Shown: positions 25,675 through 35,136, counted from the first letter of the stretch. The stretch: 38,657 bases of DNA from Saprospiraceae bacterium (GCA_017996375.1 JAGOHC010000009.1:1-38657); one strand, 5' to 3'. Notes: generated from the letters alone by a model not told the origin. Translations and numbers: made by a program.

Positions 25675-26580
25675 ATGTCTGTAATTATTCAAAATTTGAC
25701 CAAAATTTACGGTACACAACGCGCCGTAAACAACATATCGTTTGAGGCGCACAAAGGTAATATTGTAGGTTTTTTAGGTCCCAACGGAGCCGGAAAAACC
25801 ACCACCATGAAAATGATTACCTGCTACCTACCCCCAACATCCGGTATGGTAAAAGTATGCGGTTTTGATACCACCACACACGATATCGAAGTTCGCCGAA
25901 GAGTGGGCTACTTGCCAGAGCATAATCCGCTTTATAAAGAAATGTATATCAAAGAATATTTGCACTTTGTTGCTCATTTATACCAACTACCCAATGTGAC
26001 CAAACGGGTGAGTGAAATGATAGAGATTACAGGATTAGGACGAGAACAGCACAAACAAATTGGCGAATTATCCAAGGGGTATCGGCAGCGCGTGGGCTTA
26101 GCTCAAGCGATGATTCACAACCCTGAGGTACTTATTTTGGATGAACCAACTTCAGGCTTAGACCCCAACCAATTAGTGGATATTCGGCAACTCATCAAAG
26201 ACTTAGGCAAAGAAAAAACCGTTATTTTTTCTACTCACATCATGCAAGAGGTGCAAGCCCTTTGCGACAGCGTTGTTATAATCAACAAAGGGGAAATAGT
26301 TGCCAATGATGCCATCAACAACCTGGCACAACACATACAGTCCGGACAGGTAATTGTGGCGACATTCGCGGAAAGCGTAAATATAACCGACCTGCAAAAA
26401 ATAAAATATGTACGTGAGGTACAGCATTTGGGCAACAACCGTTTTCAACTTATTTGCGACGGCGACCAAGAGGCAAACCAAGAAGTATTCAAATTTGCAG
26501 TAGATAATAAATTGACCCTTTTAGAAATTCACAAAGAAGCGTATAGCGTAGCAGATGTGTTCCGAAAATTGACAAAATAA
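25675..26580 (+). CDS. gldA: Gliding-motility-type ABC transporter ATP-binding protein GldA
   Basis: Cytoplasmic ATPase of an ABC exporter; in Flavobacterium GldA works with the membrane proteins GldF and GldG and is needed for gliding. The 301 residues contain Walker A GPNGAGKTT (35-43), Q-loop region VGYLPEHNPLYKEM with the family-specific PEHNPLY, signature LSKGYRQRVGLA (about 133-144), Walker B VLILDEPTSGLDP and switch His in STHIMQEV. A ~90-residue C-terminal domain follows the ATPase core, as usual in this subfamily. GldF and GldG are not adjacent. The protease gene begins 3 nt after the stop, so the two are cotranscribed. Other CcmA-type ABC ATPases are an alternative. Confidence 0.85.
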   Translation: MSVIIQNLTKIYGTQRAVNNISFEAHKGNIVGFLGPNGAGKTTTMKMITCYLPPTSGMVKVCGFDTTTHDIEVRRRVGYLPEHNPLYKEMYIKEYLHFVAHLYQLPNVTKRVSEMIEITGLGREQHKQIGELSKGYRQRVGLAQAMIHNPEVLILDEPTSGLDPNQLVDIRQLIKDLGKEKTVIFSTHIMQEVQALCDSVVIINKGEIVANDAINNLAQHIQSGQVIVATFAESVNITDLQKIKYVREVQHLGNNRFQLICDGDQEANQEVFKFAVDNKLTLLEIHKEAYSVADVFRKLTK

Positions 26581-26582
26581 AC

Positions 26583-27677
26583 ATGCAGCATATAATTGAC
26601 ATTTACAGAGATGTAGTGTTTGCCATTACTACCCCGTTTAGCAGCGGCTCGGGTTTTTATCTTGCATCGCACAAACTGGTAATTACCAACCACCACGTTA
26701 TTGATGGCGATACACGCGTTACCCTACGGGGGCATCCTATCCAAAAACAACACGCACAAATCATCTACTTCGACCCATACTACGACTTAGCCTTTCTACA
26801 ATTAGCTAATGAAGAAGTGGCAGCGGCAGTGCCTGCAGTTGTACTTGGTGATAGTGCCAAAGTGCGCGAAGGAGAACACGTTATTGTAGCGGGGCATCCG
26901 TTTGGATTGTCGCTTACCGCAACGCAGGGCATTATTTCAAACACACAACATTTAGAAAACAACATCAATTATCTGCAAACAGATGCAGCACTTAACCCTG
27001 GCAATAGTGGCGGTCCGCTTATCAATCAAGCCGGTGAGGTGATTGGCGTAAATACGTTTATCATCAAAAATGGGCAAAATATCGGCTTTGCATTACCAGC
27101 AAAATATTTGAAAGAAACCCTCAATGAATTTGCCACCCGCCCCAACAAAGATACGGCAGCCATGCGATGTCGCTCTTGCCTGAACATCGTTTTTGAACAA
27201 GAGGTGGATGGCGCATTCTGCCCACATTGTGGCGACGACTTGGTGTTTCCGTCACCACGCGATAATTACGAACCCATCGGCGTAAGCAGAACTATGGAAC
27301 AGTTGCTCGCATCATTAGGATATGATGTGGCATTGGCGCGGCAGGGTAACTCCGCTTGGGAAATACAGCGTGGCAGCACAACCATACAAGTATATTATCA
27401 CGAACCTAACGCTACTATTTTTGCCGAAGCAATATTAGTAACATTGCCCCGCGAAAAAATTCAACCCATTTATGAATACTTGTTGCGCGAAAATTATCGT
27501 TTGGAAGGAATGACGCTCAGTATAAACGACCAAAATATCATGCTGACACTCATCATCATAGACCGATATTTCAATATGAAAACAGCAAAAATATTATTTG
27601 AAAATTTATTTGACCGCGCCGATTATTACGATGATATTTTAATAAACCAATTCGGTGCCATTCAAAGGACAGCCTAA
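26583..27677 (+). CDS. Cytosolic trypsin-like serine protease with zinc ribbon and C-terminal chaperone-like domain
   Basis: 364 residues without a signal peptide. Residues about 5-185 form an HtrA-like trypsin domain with the full triad: His38 (TNHHV), Asp68 (YYDLA) and Ser142 (NPGNSGGP). No PDZ domain follows. Instead there is a four-cysteine zinc ribbon (196, 199, 213, 216; CRSC and CPHC) and then about 135 residues (240-364) with an alternating alpha/beta pattern reminiscent of YbjN/type III secretion chaperone-like folds (fold call is inference). The order protease-ribbon-sensor suggests regulated proteolysis or binding of a partner in the cytoplasm. It starts 3 nt after gldA and is followed by a secreted unknown after 16 nt. 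Confidence 0.85.
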   Translation: MQHIIDIYRDVVFAITTPFSSGSGFYLASHKLVITNHHVIDGDTRVTLRGHPIQKQHAQIIYFDPYYDLAFLQLANEEVAAAVPAVVLGDSAKVREGEHVIVAGHPFGLSLTATQGIISNTQHLENNINYLQTDAALNPGNSGGPLINQAGEVIGVNTFIIKNGQNIGFALPAKYLKETLNEFATRPNKDTAAMRCRSCLNIVFEQEVDGAFCPHCGDDLVFPSPRDNYEPIGVSRTMEQLLASLGYDVALARQGNSAWEIQRGSTTIQVYYHEPNATIFAEAILVTLPREKIQPIYEYLLRENYRLEGMTLSINDQNIMLTLIIIDRYFNMKTAKILFENLFDRADYYDDILINQFGAIQRTA

Positions 27678-27693
27678 CATTGCAGTTATACGT

Positions 27694-28482
27694 ATGCGTC
27701 ACTTGATTATTCTTATTCTTTTTATCTCCCCTTTTCGAGGAACAGCACAACTCGCCGATACCACTTGGACGCTTTTGTATCAACTGAAAGATACTGCAAT
27801 CGTTTATTTTACTACCGATAAGCTACAGCAGTATTATACCGTTACCAATCAAAATGCTGTCACGAAATACGATGCCAATAATCGAAAAGTATTTGCCTAT
27901 CAAAACAAACGATATGGCAAGTTGAGTTTTATTGATGCCACCGACCCGTTCTATCTGTTGTTGTATTATCAAGATTTTCAAGCAGTTGTTATCTTAGACC
28001 GAACGCTGAATTTCGTGAAGGAATATAACCTTAACGATTGGGGGTTTTATGATATTAAAGCACTCGGGCTGGGCAACGATCACCATGTTTGGCTGTATGA
28101 TAACCGCATTAGTGCCCTCAAAAAAATATCGGAACAAGGCAATGTGATAGCGCAGAGCGAGCGACTACATAAATTAGTTACCACGCAACCTAATATTATT
28201 CAAGTGAGCGACAACCACGTGTATTTAGTAACTGCCGAAGCTGTTTTAATATTTGATTTATTTGGACAATTCCTTCGCAGACTGGACATACCGAAGATTA
28301 CGAACCTGCAAGCCATTAACAACACCCTACTACTGTACAACGGCAGTTGGCAACTATGCCAAACCATAGCAGACACCACCCAAGTGCTCAATGTATCATC
28401 GGCAAAAATAGTGCGCTATGAAACCGAGCGATTCTTTGTATTAACCGATGACCAATTATTAATTTATAAAAAAGCAGAATAA
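27694..28482 (+). CDS. Secreted protein of unknown function, probable beta-propeller
   Basis: 262 residues from ATG 27694, with a signal peptide about 1-19 (LFISPFRGTAQ). The rest consists of repeated short beta strands (VFAYQNKRYGKLSFI, VVILDRTLNFVKEYNL, HVWLYDNRISALKKI, VYLVTAEAVLIFDLFGQFLR, RFFVLTDDQLLIYKK) suggesting a propeller-like fold; no catalytic motif is seen. An earlier GTG at 27655 would start inside the preceding protease gene and bury the signal peptide. It is likely the third gene of the gldA-protease unit, and it converges on aspS with 5 nt between stops. Confidence 0.75.
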   Translation: MRHLIILILFISPFRGTAQLADTTWTLLYQLKDTAIVYFTTDKLQQYYTVTNQNAVTKYDANNRKVFAYQNKRYGKLSFIDATDPFYLLLYYQDFQAVVILDRTLNFVKEYNLNDWGFYDIKALGLGNDHHVWLYDNRISALKKISEQGNVIAQSERLHKLVTTQPNIIQVSDNHVYLVTAEAVLIFDLFGQFLRRLDIPKITNLQAINNTLLLYNGSWQLCQTIADTTQVLNVSSAKIVRYETERFFVLTDDQLLIYKKAE

Positions 28483-28487
28483 AACAG

Positions 28488-30269
28488 CTACTTCCCTGAT
28501 TTCACAAGCGCAATACTCAACTCTTGTAGTTGCTCCGGATCAATAGGTGCCGGCGCATCAATCATCATATCGCGCCCTTGATTATTTTTTGGAAATGCAA
28601 TAAAATCACGAATACTACTTGCATTGTTCATCACGGCACAAAGCCTATCGAAGCCAAAGGCAATACCACCATGCGGTGGCGCACCATACTCAAAAGCACC
28701 CATCAGGAAGCCAAATTGTTGCTCTGCTTTTTCAGGCGTAAAGCCCAACAACGTGAAATTTTTGGCTTGTAATGCGCGGTCAAAAATACGAATAGAGCCA
28801 CCTCCTATTTCAACACCATTTAGCACCATATCATACGCATCAGCACGTAAGGCTTTGAGCGTGTTGTGGTCGCCGGATAACATTTTTTCTACGTCCTCCT
28901 TTTTGGGTGATGTGAACGGATGGTGCATGGCATAAAAACGCTGCGTGTCTTCATCCCACTCCAATAACGGAAAGTCTATTACCCAAAGTGGTTTGAATAC
29001 ATTGGGTTGAATAAGCCCCAAGCGGCGACCCAACTCCAAACGTAATTCGCTAAGTTGTTTGCGTGTTTTTTCCAACTCGCCACAAAGCACAAAAACGATG
29101 TCGCCTTTTTCTGCACCAAGCAATTTGCCCCATGCGCGGAGGTCTTCGTCAGTATAAAATTTACCTACTGACGATTGTATCGTGCCGTCCTCATTAAACT
29201 TAATATATACCAACCCTTTTGCGCCAATTTGCGGACGCTTAAGCCATTCCGTTAGTTCATCAATTTGCTTACGCGAAAACTGCGCCTGCCCTTTAGCACA
29301 AAGACCAATGACGGCTTCGGCACTATCAAACACCTGAAAATTTTTGCCCGAGGTATAATCACTTGCTCCATGTTTCAACTCCACAAAAGGCATATCAAAG
29401 CGCAAATCCGGCTTATCTGAGCCATACAAACGCATGGCATCATCGTAGCGCATTCGCGGAAAATCTGGCAAGTCAATCTGCAACATCACTTTGAATAAAT
29501 GTTTTGCCAAACCTTCAAATGTATTTAAAATATCGTCTTGAGTAACAAAAGCCATCTCGCAGTCTATCTGTGTAAATTCCGGTTGGCGGTCGGCGCGTAA
29601 GTCTTCATCACGGAAGCATTTTACAATTTGGAAATAACGGTCGAACCCCGATACCATCAACAGCTGTTTAAATGTTTGTGGCGATTGTGGCAATGCATAA
29701 AATTGTCCGTTATTCATGCGACTGGGCACAACGAAATCGCGTGCGCCCTCGGGGGTACTCTTAATTAAAAAAGGTGTTTCTACTTCTATGAAATTTTGCT
29801 TTGCGAGATAGTTGCGCGTTTCGATAGCCAGCTTACTGCGGAAGAATAAATTTTGCTGCACGGGTGTTCGGCGCAAGTCTAAATAGCGGTAACTCATGCG
29901 AAGATCATCCCCACCGTCAGTATCATCCTCAATGGTAAATGGAGGAATCTTAGATGCGTTTAGTAGTTGCAACTCAGAAACAAAAATTTCTATATCGCCA
30001 GTAGGCCGATTTGGGTTTTTGCTGCTGCGCTCGCGTACAGTACCTGTAATTCTAATGACGTATTCTCTACCGAGCATTCTAGCTTGTTCGCATAATGCGG
30101 CGTTACTATCTTGATTAAATACTAATTGCGTAATACCGTAGCGGTCGCGCAAGTCAATGAAGGTCATGCCTCCAAGGTTGCGAATAGTACCCACCCAACC
30201 ACTTAGCGTAACGGTTTGTTCGAGGTGCGAAAGGCGTAGTTCGCCACACGTATGCGTTCTGTAAAACAT
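28488..30269 (-). CDS. aspS: Aspartyl-tRNA synthetase
   Basis: Class II synthetase charging tRNA-Asp. The 593 residues contain the N-terminal OB anticodon-binding domain (about 1-105, [22 protein letters not shown]), motif 2 [18 protein letters not shown] (219-236), a bacterial GAD insertion (about 290-420) and motif 3 [10 protein letters not shown] near 548. Full bacterial length with the insertion. Promoter box at 30319-30326. Whether it is discriminating (Asp only) or also charges tRNA-Asn depends on gatCAB and asnS elsewhere in the genome. Confidence 0.96.
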   Translation of the reverse strand: MFYRTHTCGELRLSHLEQTVTLSGWVGTIRNLGGMTFIDLRDRYGITQLVFNQDSNAALCEQARMLGREYVIRITGTVRERSSKNPNRPTGDIEIFVSELQLLNASKIPPFTIEDDTDGGDDLRMSYRYLDLRRTPVQQNLFFRSKLAIETRNYLAKQNFIEVETPFLIKSTPEGARDFVVPSRMNNGQFYALPQSPQTFKQLLMVSGFDRYFQIVKCFRDEDLRADRQPEFTQIDCEMAFVTQDDILNTFEGLAKHLFKVMLQIDLPDFPRMRYDDAMRLYGSDKPDLRFDMPFVELKHGASDYTSGKNFQVFDSAEAVIGLCAKGQAQFSRKQIDELTEWLKRPQIGAKGLVYIKFNEDGTIQSSVGKFYTDEDLRAWGKLLGAEKGDIVFVLCGELEKTRKQLSELRLELGRRLGLIQPNVFKPLWVIDFPLLEWDEDTQRFYAMHHPFTSPKKEDVEKMLSGDHNTLKALRADAYDMVLNGVEIGGGSIRIFDRALQAKNFTLLGFTPEKAEQQFGFLMGAFEYGAPPHGGIAFGFDRLCAVMNNASSIRDFIAFPKNNQGRDMMIDAPAPIDPEQLQELSIALVKSGK

Positions 30270-30318
30270 TATAGTATAATTATATATGTGAAAATGTTAT
30301 GGTTTGTTTACGAAAATA

Positions 30319-30326
30319 CAAAAGTA
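30319..30326 (-). promoter_or_regulatory. -7 box (TACTTTTG, minus strand) of aspS
   Basis: Exact TAnnTTTG match about 50 nt before the aspS ATG. A short hairpin at 30329-30343 (5-bp stem, 5-nt loop) lies directly upstream and may act as a weak terminator for the preceding E1 gene. Confidence 0.5.
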
Positions 30327-30377
30327 AAGGTTCTGTATGAACCAGTAAACTTTTAAAGTAGCTATATCAAAATAATT

Positions 30378-32378
30378 TTAATAGCTCGCTAAATCCTGCA
30401 ACTGTGCTTTAAATCTGCCGACAGGCAAAAAATTCTGTTCTAACGGTATAGCAAATGGTACCGGTGTGTCCAAACTCGCAGAGCGCATCACTGGGGCATC
30501 TAAGTACTCGAAAAGATGTTCGGCAAGGTAGGCAGCAATTTCGCCGCCGATACCGCCGATGAGCGTATCTTCGTGTAAGATGATGGCGCGTCCCGTTTTT
30601 TTGACTGATGTAGTTATGGTAGCATAATCAATAGGCAGCAGTGTGCGGAGATCAATTATCTCGGCATCAATGTCTAATTCAGCTGTTGCTTTTGTCGCCC
30701 AATGCACGCCTGCGCCATACGTGATAACGGTCAGTTGCTCGCCGGCACGCACGATATTTGCCTTGCCAATTTCAACTGTATAATAATCGTCCGGCACATC
30801 ACCACTCAAGCTGCGATAGAGTGCTTTGTGTTCAAAATACATCACAGGGTTGGGGTCCTCAAAAGCTGCTAACAACAAACCTTTCGCATCGTAAGGCGTT
30901 GCCGGAAATACTACTTTCAGTCCGGGTGTATGCGTAAACCACGCCTCATTGCTTTGCGAATGGAATGGTCCGGCACCCACGCCTCCACCAGAAGGCATAC
31001 GAATCACTACATCGGCAGGTTCACCCCACCGGTAGTGTATTTTAGCTAAGTTATTGATGATTTGATTGAAACCGCAAGTAACGAAATCGGCAAATTGCAT
31101 TTCTACCATACCCTTATAACCTTTTAGGCTTAATCCTAACGCTATACCAATAATGGCACTTTCGCAAAGCGGTGTATTGCGTACACGCTCCCGCCCAAAT
31201 TCATTAACGAAGCCGTCTGTAATTTTAAATACTCCGCCGTATTCGGCAATATCCTGCCCCATCAGCACGAGATTGTCGTGGCGTTGCATGGCTTGCCTGA
31301 GCCCATTGGATATTGCATCTACGTATCGCCGATTGGTAAGGGTATCTGTGGCAGGCGCAGTAGTTTGTGAAGTATGGGGTGCATACACATCGGCGGTTTC
31401 TTCTTCGGTATTGGCAACAACGGTTGGTTCTAAAAAAGCACGCTCAACATGGTTGGTTATTTCTTTCTTGAAACCTTTACGGATAGCTACAACTTCGTCT
31501 TCAGTAAGGATATTTTCTTCTAATAAATATTTTTCATAATTGGCGATTGGGTCTTTGGTTGCCCAAGCCTCCATGAGTTGTTGCGGAACGTATTTTGTGC
31601 CGGATGCCTCTTCGTGTCCGCGCATACGGAAGGTTTTACATTCTACCAAAACAGGCTGCGGATTGTGCCGAATGTCATTGGCTATTTTATGAAACGTATT
31701 ATAAACTTCTAAAATATTATTGCCGTCAATAATATAAGACTGCATATTGTAACCTGCTGCGCGGTCTGCTAAGTTTTCACAGCGATACTGCTCATTAGTA
31801 GGCGTTGAAAGTCCGTAGCCGTTGTTTTCAATAACAAAGATAACTGGCAGTTGCCACACGGAGGCTACATTAAGTGCTTCGTGAAATTCGCCTTGGCTAG
31901 TGCCTCCCTCTCCGGTAAACACCAAGGAGCAACGCGCTTCTTGGCGGAGTTGGTGTGCTAAAGCCACGCCGCTTGCTAAGGATAATTGTGGTCCTAAATG
32001 GGAAATCATCCCAACAATGTTGTAATCCATTGTGCCGAAGTGGAAGGAGCGTTCGCGCCCTTTAGAGAACCCCCCTTTTGTACCTTGCCATTGTGCAAAG
32101 AGCTTGTCTAAAGGCACTTGCCGCGTAGTAAACACGCCTAAATTGCGGTGCATGGTAAAGACGCTTTCGTCTGGCAACATGGCTGCGGTTGTACCCACAG
32201 AAATTGCTTCTTGCCCAATGCCCGAAAACCATTTACTGATGCGCCCTTGCCGCAAGAGGATGAGCATTTTTTCTTCGACTAACCTTGGGTATAGAAGCGA
32301 CTTATACAAACCTACGAGCTGCTCGTTGCTTAGCCCTTCTTTGTGGTACTGTATCGGGTTTAATGTTATTACGGACAT
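30378..32378 (-). CDS. Fused alpha/beta E1 component of a branched-chain/2-oxoacid dehydrogenase complex
   Basis: Thiamine-diphosphate enzyme decarboxylating a 2-oxoacid and passing the acyl group to lipoyl-E2. The 666 residues carry E1-alpha (about 15-320), with the TPP motif beginning at GEGGTSQGEFHEA (156-168) and ending VIENNGYG, then after a short acidic/Thr linker (about 320-345) E1-beta (about 347-666; LVLMGQDIAEYGGVFKITDG, later LHEDTLIGGIGGEIAA). Two-subunit enzymes are normally separate chains; this fused form is common in Bacteroidota. The closest type by motif is branched-chain 2-oxoacid (2-oxoisovalerate) dehydrogenase, but pyruvate cannot be excluded. Branched-chain breakdown would yield propionyl-CoA for the mutase at 22456. 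Confidence 0.93.
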   Translation of the reverse strand: MSVITLNPIQYHKEGLSNEQLVGLYKSLLYPRLVEEKMLILLRQGRISKWFSGIGQEAISVGTTAAMLPDESVFTMHRNLGVFTTRQVPLDKLFAQWQGTKGGFSKGRERSFHFGTMDYNIVGMISHLGPQLSLASGVALAHQLRQEARCSLVFTGEGGTSQGEFHEALNVASVWQLPVIFVIENNGYGLSTPTNEQYRCENLADRAAGYNMQSYIIDGNNILEVYNTFHKIANDIRHNPQPVLVECKTFRMRGHEEASGTKYVPQQLMEAWATKDPIANYEKYLLEENILTEDEVVAIRKGFKKEITNHVERAFLEPTVVANTEEETADVYAPHTSQTTAPATDTLTNRRYVDAISNGLRQAMQRHDNLVLMGQDIAEYGGVFKITDGFVNEFGRERVRNTPLCESAIIGIALGLSLKGYKGMVEMQFADFVTCGFNQIINNLAKIHYRWGEPADVVIRMPSGGGVGAGPFHSQSNEAWFTHTPGLKVVFPATPYDAKGLLLAAFEDPNPVMYFEHKALYRSLSGDVPDDYYTVEIGKANIVRAGEQLTVITYGAGVHWATKATAELDIDAEIIDLRTLLPIDYATITTSVKKTGRAIILHEDTLIGGIGGEIAAYLAEHLFEYLDAPVMRSASLDTPVPFAIPLEQNFLPVGRFKAQLQDLASY

Positions 32379-32418
32379 ATACTTTTTTATAAAATGTTGT
32401 CACTGAAGTAAGTTAAGA

Positions 32419-32598
32419 CTATTTATTGTCGGAATAATCTATTTGCTCCTCATCATAATCGGCGTTTGGGGTGGTGCTTTGTTTGCTTGGCAATAAGCTG
32501 CGATACGTTATTACGCCACAATACTGCAAATAGGCTATTGCTAACAGCAAGACTATTAACGCAATAAACAGGAAAGTAGTTGTGCGTTGCGACTTCAT
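32419..32598 (-). CDS. Small single-pass membrane protein
   Basis: 59 residues from ATG 32598: a basic start (MKSQRTTT), one membrane helix about 8-27 (FLFIALIVLLLAIAYLQYCG), then a polar acidic tail (DYDEEQIDYSDNK). An earlier TTG at 32622 is possible, but the promoter box at 32633-32640 favours the ATG. The likely topology is N-in with the tail outside. It lies 40 nt before the E1 gene and may share its transcript. Function unknown. Confidence 0.6.
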   Translation of the reverse strand: MKSQRTTTFLFIALIVLLLAIAYLQYCGVITYRSLLPSKQSTTPNADYDEEQIDYSDNK

Positions 32599-32632
32599 AA
32601 GTGGAAAAATTAAGTACAACAAAATCGTTGTA

Positions 32633-32640
32633 CAAAGGTA
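32633..32640 (-). promoter_or_regulatory. -7 box (TACCTTTG, minus strand) of the small membrane protein and possibly E1
   Basis: Exact TAnnTTTG match, 34 nt before the ATG at 32598; the only clear box upstream of the E1 gene. Confidence 0.5.
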
Positions 32641-32669
32641 TTACGAGTTTTCAGAATTATTCGTTTTTG

Positions 32670-33371
32670 CTATGCGCTTTTTCTAGTATTGTAAAGCATG
32701 GACAATACAAGGTACAACATGATAGCCACACACAACCCGAATGTACCCAAAATTAGTAAACTAATTAGGGCAAGAATTAGAAAAAGCAAGCGATATTCAT
32801 TGCTGCGCCAACGCAGGTGTTTGAATTTGAAACCAAACATAGGCAATTCCATATTCATAAAAAAACTAAATGCAACTACAATGCTATATAGCAGCCAAGG
32901 TTGGGTAATAAACGAGCGCAATCCGTACGAATCGTAGTGGTAGGTCAGCATTAATCCGACCATAAAAATAGTGGTAGCAGGGGTGTTCAAACCAATGAAA
33001 TCTTCAGTTTGGCGTATATCAATATTGAATCGCCCCAAGCGGAAGGCAGCTGCCATCGGCAACAAAAATGCGGGCAATGCGGCTATATTGAGATATGCGT
33101 TTACATTAGGCGAAAGCGAAAGAAGTGTATAAATAATGATGCCTTGCACTACACCAAAGGTGACTACATCTGCGAGTGAATCTAATTGTTTTCCCAACTC
33201 CGATTTCGCGCCTAATAGCCGTGCTATTGTGCCATCCAAGTAGTCGGCAACGGCACCGCCAGCTATGAAGTAAGCACCCTCTATAAAGCGTTGTTGTAGG
33301 ATTAAGACGATGGCGCAGCAGCCACAGAACAAATTACTTAGCGTAATAAGGTTAGGGATGTGTTGCTTCAT
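32670..33371 (-). CDS. pssA: CDP-diacylglycerol-serine O-phosphatidyltransferase
   Basis: Inner-membrane enzyme making phosphatidylserine, the precursor of phosphatidylethanolamine. The 233 residues contain the complete CDP-alcohol phosphotransferase motif DGx2ARx8Gx3Dx3D: Asp46-Gly47, Ala50-Arg51, Gly60, Asp64, Asp68, with Asp43 just before. Six or so membrane helices follow. The start PNLITLSNLFCGCCAI is typical of PssA rather than PgsA. Its ATG lies 20 nt inside the preceding gene, so translation is probably coupled. No psd gene is visible next to it. Confidence 0.92.
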   Translation of the reverse strand: MKQHIPNLITLSNLFCGCCAIVLILQQRFIEGAYFIAGGAVADYLDGTIARLLGAKSELGKQLDSLADVVTFGVVQGIIIYTLLSLSPNVNAYLNIAALPAFLLPMAAAFRLGRFNIDIRQTEDFIGLNTPATTIFMVGLMLTYHYDSYGLRSFITQPWLLYSIVVAFSFFMNMELPMFGFKFKHLRWRSNEYRLLFLILALISLLILGTFGLCVAIMLYLVLSMLYNTRKSA

Positions 33372-33756
33372 GGCTTTCGGTTGATTGTGTGATCGGCAAT
33401 ACGCCGTGAAATTTCAACAAGTGTTGCGGAGCAGCATCGTTGTAGATACAGAGTATGAGCATATTTCTTTTGCGTGTATCGTCAGAGAATAATATTTTGA
33501 TAGGGTTGTGTACGTATCCGTTGTCGTTGAATAATAACATTTGTGGCTGGCGATGGCGGCGAAACAAGCGTAGGTCGGCTGCCGAAGCAGGTAGTGGTAT
33601 ATCGCCATATCCTTCTTCGTGCAAAAAGTGGCGCACCATATCGAAGCTATCCGCAAGGCGACTGCCGGCAAAGGCAATGCGATATTCCCACCCGTCTTCA
33701 CTGACAACATCCAAGTAGGCTTCTCCGGCATTGGGGAAGGATTCGCGCAAGGGCAT
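33352..33756 (-). CDS. Conserved protein of unknown function upstream of pssA
   Basis: 134 residues, soluble, no signal peptide. The beginning (FPNAGEAYLDVVSEDGWEYRIAFAG in pieces: FPNAGEAYLDVV at 7-18 and WEYRIAFAGS at 23-32) and the segment MLLFNDNGYVHNPIKILFSD look conserved, but I do not recognise a family. The last ~15 residues (TQSTESHEATHP) overlap the pssA start by 20 nt in another frame and are probably unstructured. The overlap suggests coupled expression with the lipid enzyme; function unknown. Confidence 0.75.
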   Translation of the reverse strand: MPLRESFPNAGEAYLDVVSEDGWEYRIAFAGSRLADSFDMVRHFLHEEGYGDIPLPASAADLRLFRRHRQPQMLLFNDNGYVHNPIKILFSDDTRKRNMLILCIYNDAAPQHLLKFHGVLPITQSTESHEATHP

Positions 33757-33795
33757 TTTAAACAGTTAATTATTGTAAATTATATATGATGGTAA

Positions 33796-33803
33796 TAAAG
33801 GTA
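33796..33803 (-). promoter_or_regulatory. Probable -7 box (TACCTTTA, minus strand) of the unknown-pssA pair
   Basis: One mismatch from TAnnTTTG, 39 nt before the ATG at 33756 and downstream of the hutI stop. Confidence 0.35.
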
Positions 33804-33831
33804 CAGCTTTTTATATCAATATAAATAGTTG

Positions 33832-35073
33832 CTAAATTTTTTTGCCGTCAATCCACACTTGTTCCACCCAATTTTCGGTAAAACTATACGGCAGATACGC
33901 TACCGACGGCACGGGCTTGGTGATGATGATATTTGCGTTTTTTCCAACGGCGATGCTGCCATGTGTGTCCGCGAGTTCCATAGCTGCTGCGCCGTTCAGT
34001 GTAAGTGCATTGATAGCTTCGGTAGGTGACATTTTCATTTTAATACAAGCCAAAGAAAGCACAAAAGGCATACTGCCCGATGGCGATGTTCCCGGATTGT
34101 AATCGCTCGCTAAGGCAATGGTTACGCCGTTATCCAACAGGCGACGAGCAGGTGGATAATGGTCGTTCAGAAAGAAGGGTGCAGATGGGAGCAAGGTGGC
34201 AATGGTGTTGCTGTATTTGAGGAGTTCTATTTCTTCATCATTTACTACCTCTAAATGATCTACCGAAATGGCACGATGACGCAAGCTCGCTTCAATACCG
34301 CCCATACTGTAAAATTGGTTAGTATGAATTTTAGGCTTTAAGCCGAAGCGCAATCCGGCTTCGATAATTCGTTCCGTTTCGGCGGCGGTGAAGGCAACCT
34401 TCTCGCAAAAAACATCAATATAATCCGCCAATCCTTGGTCGGCAATGGTGGGCAACATTTTATCAATAATAAGTTGTATATATAGATGGCGATTGTCGGG
34501 GCGATACTCCATCGGTACGGTGTGCGCGCCTAAAAAAGTAGCTTTGATAGGAATAGGCGAAATTTGTTTGAGTTGTTGTATGACACGCAACATTTTCAGC
34601 TCACTATCCACCGTCAAACCATATCCGCTTTTTATTTCGATAGCACCTGTTCCTGTGTGCATTACGGATTGCAGGCGGATAAATGCTTGTTCGAGCAAGA
34701 CTGCTTCCGGTGTTTGTTGTAGAGCGCGAGCGGAGTTGAGAATACCTCCTCCGCGTAGTGCAATTTGCTCGTAGGTGAGTCCGTGCAAGCGGTCTTCAAA
34801 TTCTGATTCGCGCGTTTTGGCAAAAACGAGGTGCGTGTGCGAATCGCACCAACAGGGCAACACCAATCTATCCGTTGCATCCACTATGGTTGTTGCGTTA
34901 TCCAGCACGGGGCAGTATTGCATTTCGCCGTAGGCGGCAATTTTTCTATTTTCCAATAGGAGGTACGCATTGCTGATAGCGGGCAGTTCTGACATGGCTT
35001 CGCCGCGAATGGCACTTGTTTGAGGTGTTACCTGTAGCAGTGTAGCGATATTTTTGAAGAGTATTTTATTCAT
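33832..35073 (-). CDS. hutI: Imidazolonepropionase
   Basis: Hydrolyses 4-imidazolone-5-propanoate to N-formimino-L-glutamate, third step of histidine degradation. From Met at 35073 it has 413 residues, matching family length. The amidohydrolase metal motif is seen as CWCDSHTHLVFA (about 81-92), IKSGYGL near 167-173, LGAHTVP near 198, KIHTNQF and AISVDHLE near 270-295, and ALASDYNPGTSPSGSMPFV near 345. The first 32 codons of the longer frame (start 35169) lie upstream of the promoter box at 35129-35136 and are not used. Other hut genes are absent from the window. Confidence 0.94.
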   Translation of the reverse strand: MNKILFKNIATLLQVTPQTSAIRGEAMSELPAISNAYLLLENRKIAAYGEMQYCPVLDNATTIVDATDRLVLPCWCDSHTHLVFAKTRESEFEDRLHGLTYEQIALRGGGILNSARALQQTPEAVLLEQAFIRLQSVMHTGTGAIEIKSGYGLTVDSELKMLRVIQQLKQISPIPIKATFLGAHTVPMEYRPDNRHLYIQLIIDKMLPTIADQGLADYIDVFCEKVAFTAAETERIIEAGLRFGLKPKIHTNQFYSMGGIEASLRHRAISVDHLEVVNDEEIELLKYSNTIATLLPSAPFFLNDHYPPARRLLDNGVTIALASDYNPGTSPSGSMPFVLSLACIKMKMSPTEAINALTLNGAAAMELADTHGSIAVGKNANIIITKPVPSVAYLPYSFTENWVEQVWIDGKKI

Positions 35074-35128
35074 GTATTTGGTAATTATAACATCTAAAAT
35101 AGTTGATGCGTGTATTTTCTCTGAACAG

Positions 35129-35136
35129 CAAATATA
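35129..35136 (-). promoter_or_regulatory. -7 box (TATATTTG, minus strand) of hutI
   Basis: Exact TAnnTTTG match about 55 nt before the ATG at 35073; it settles the hutI start. The rest of the hutI-crp space holds no gene that I can see. Confidence 0.55.
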
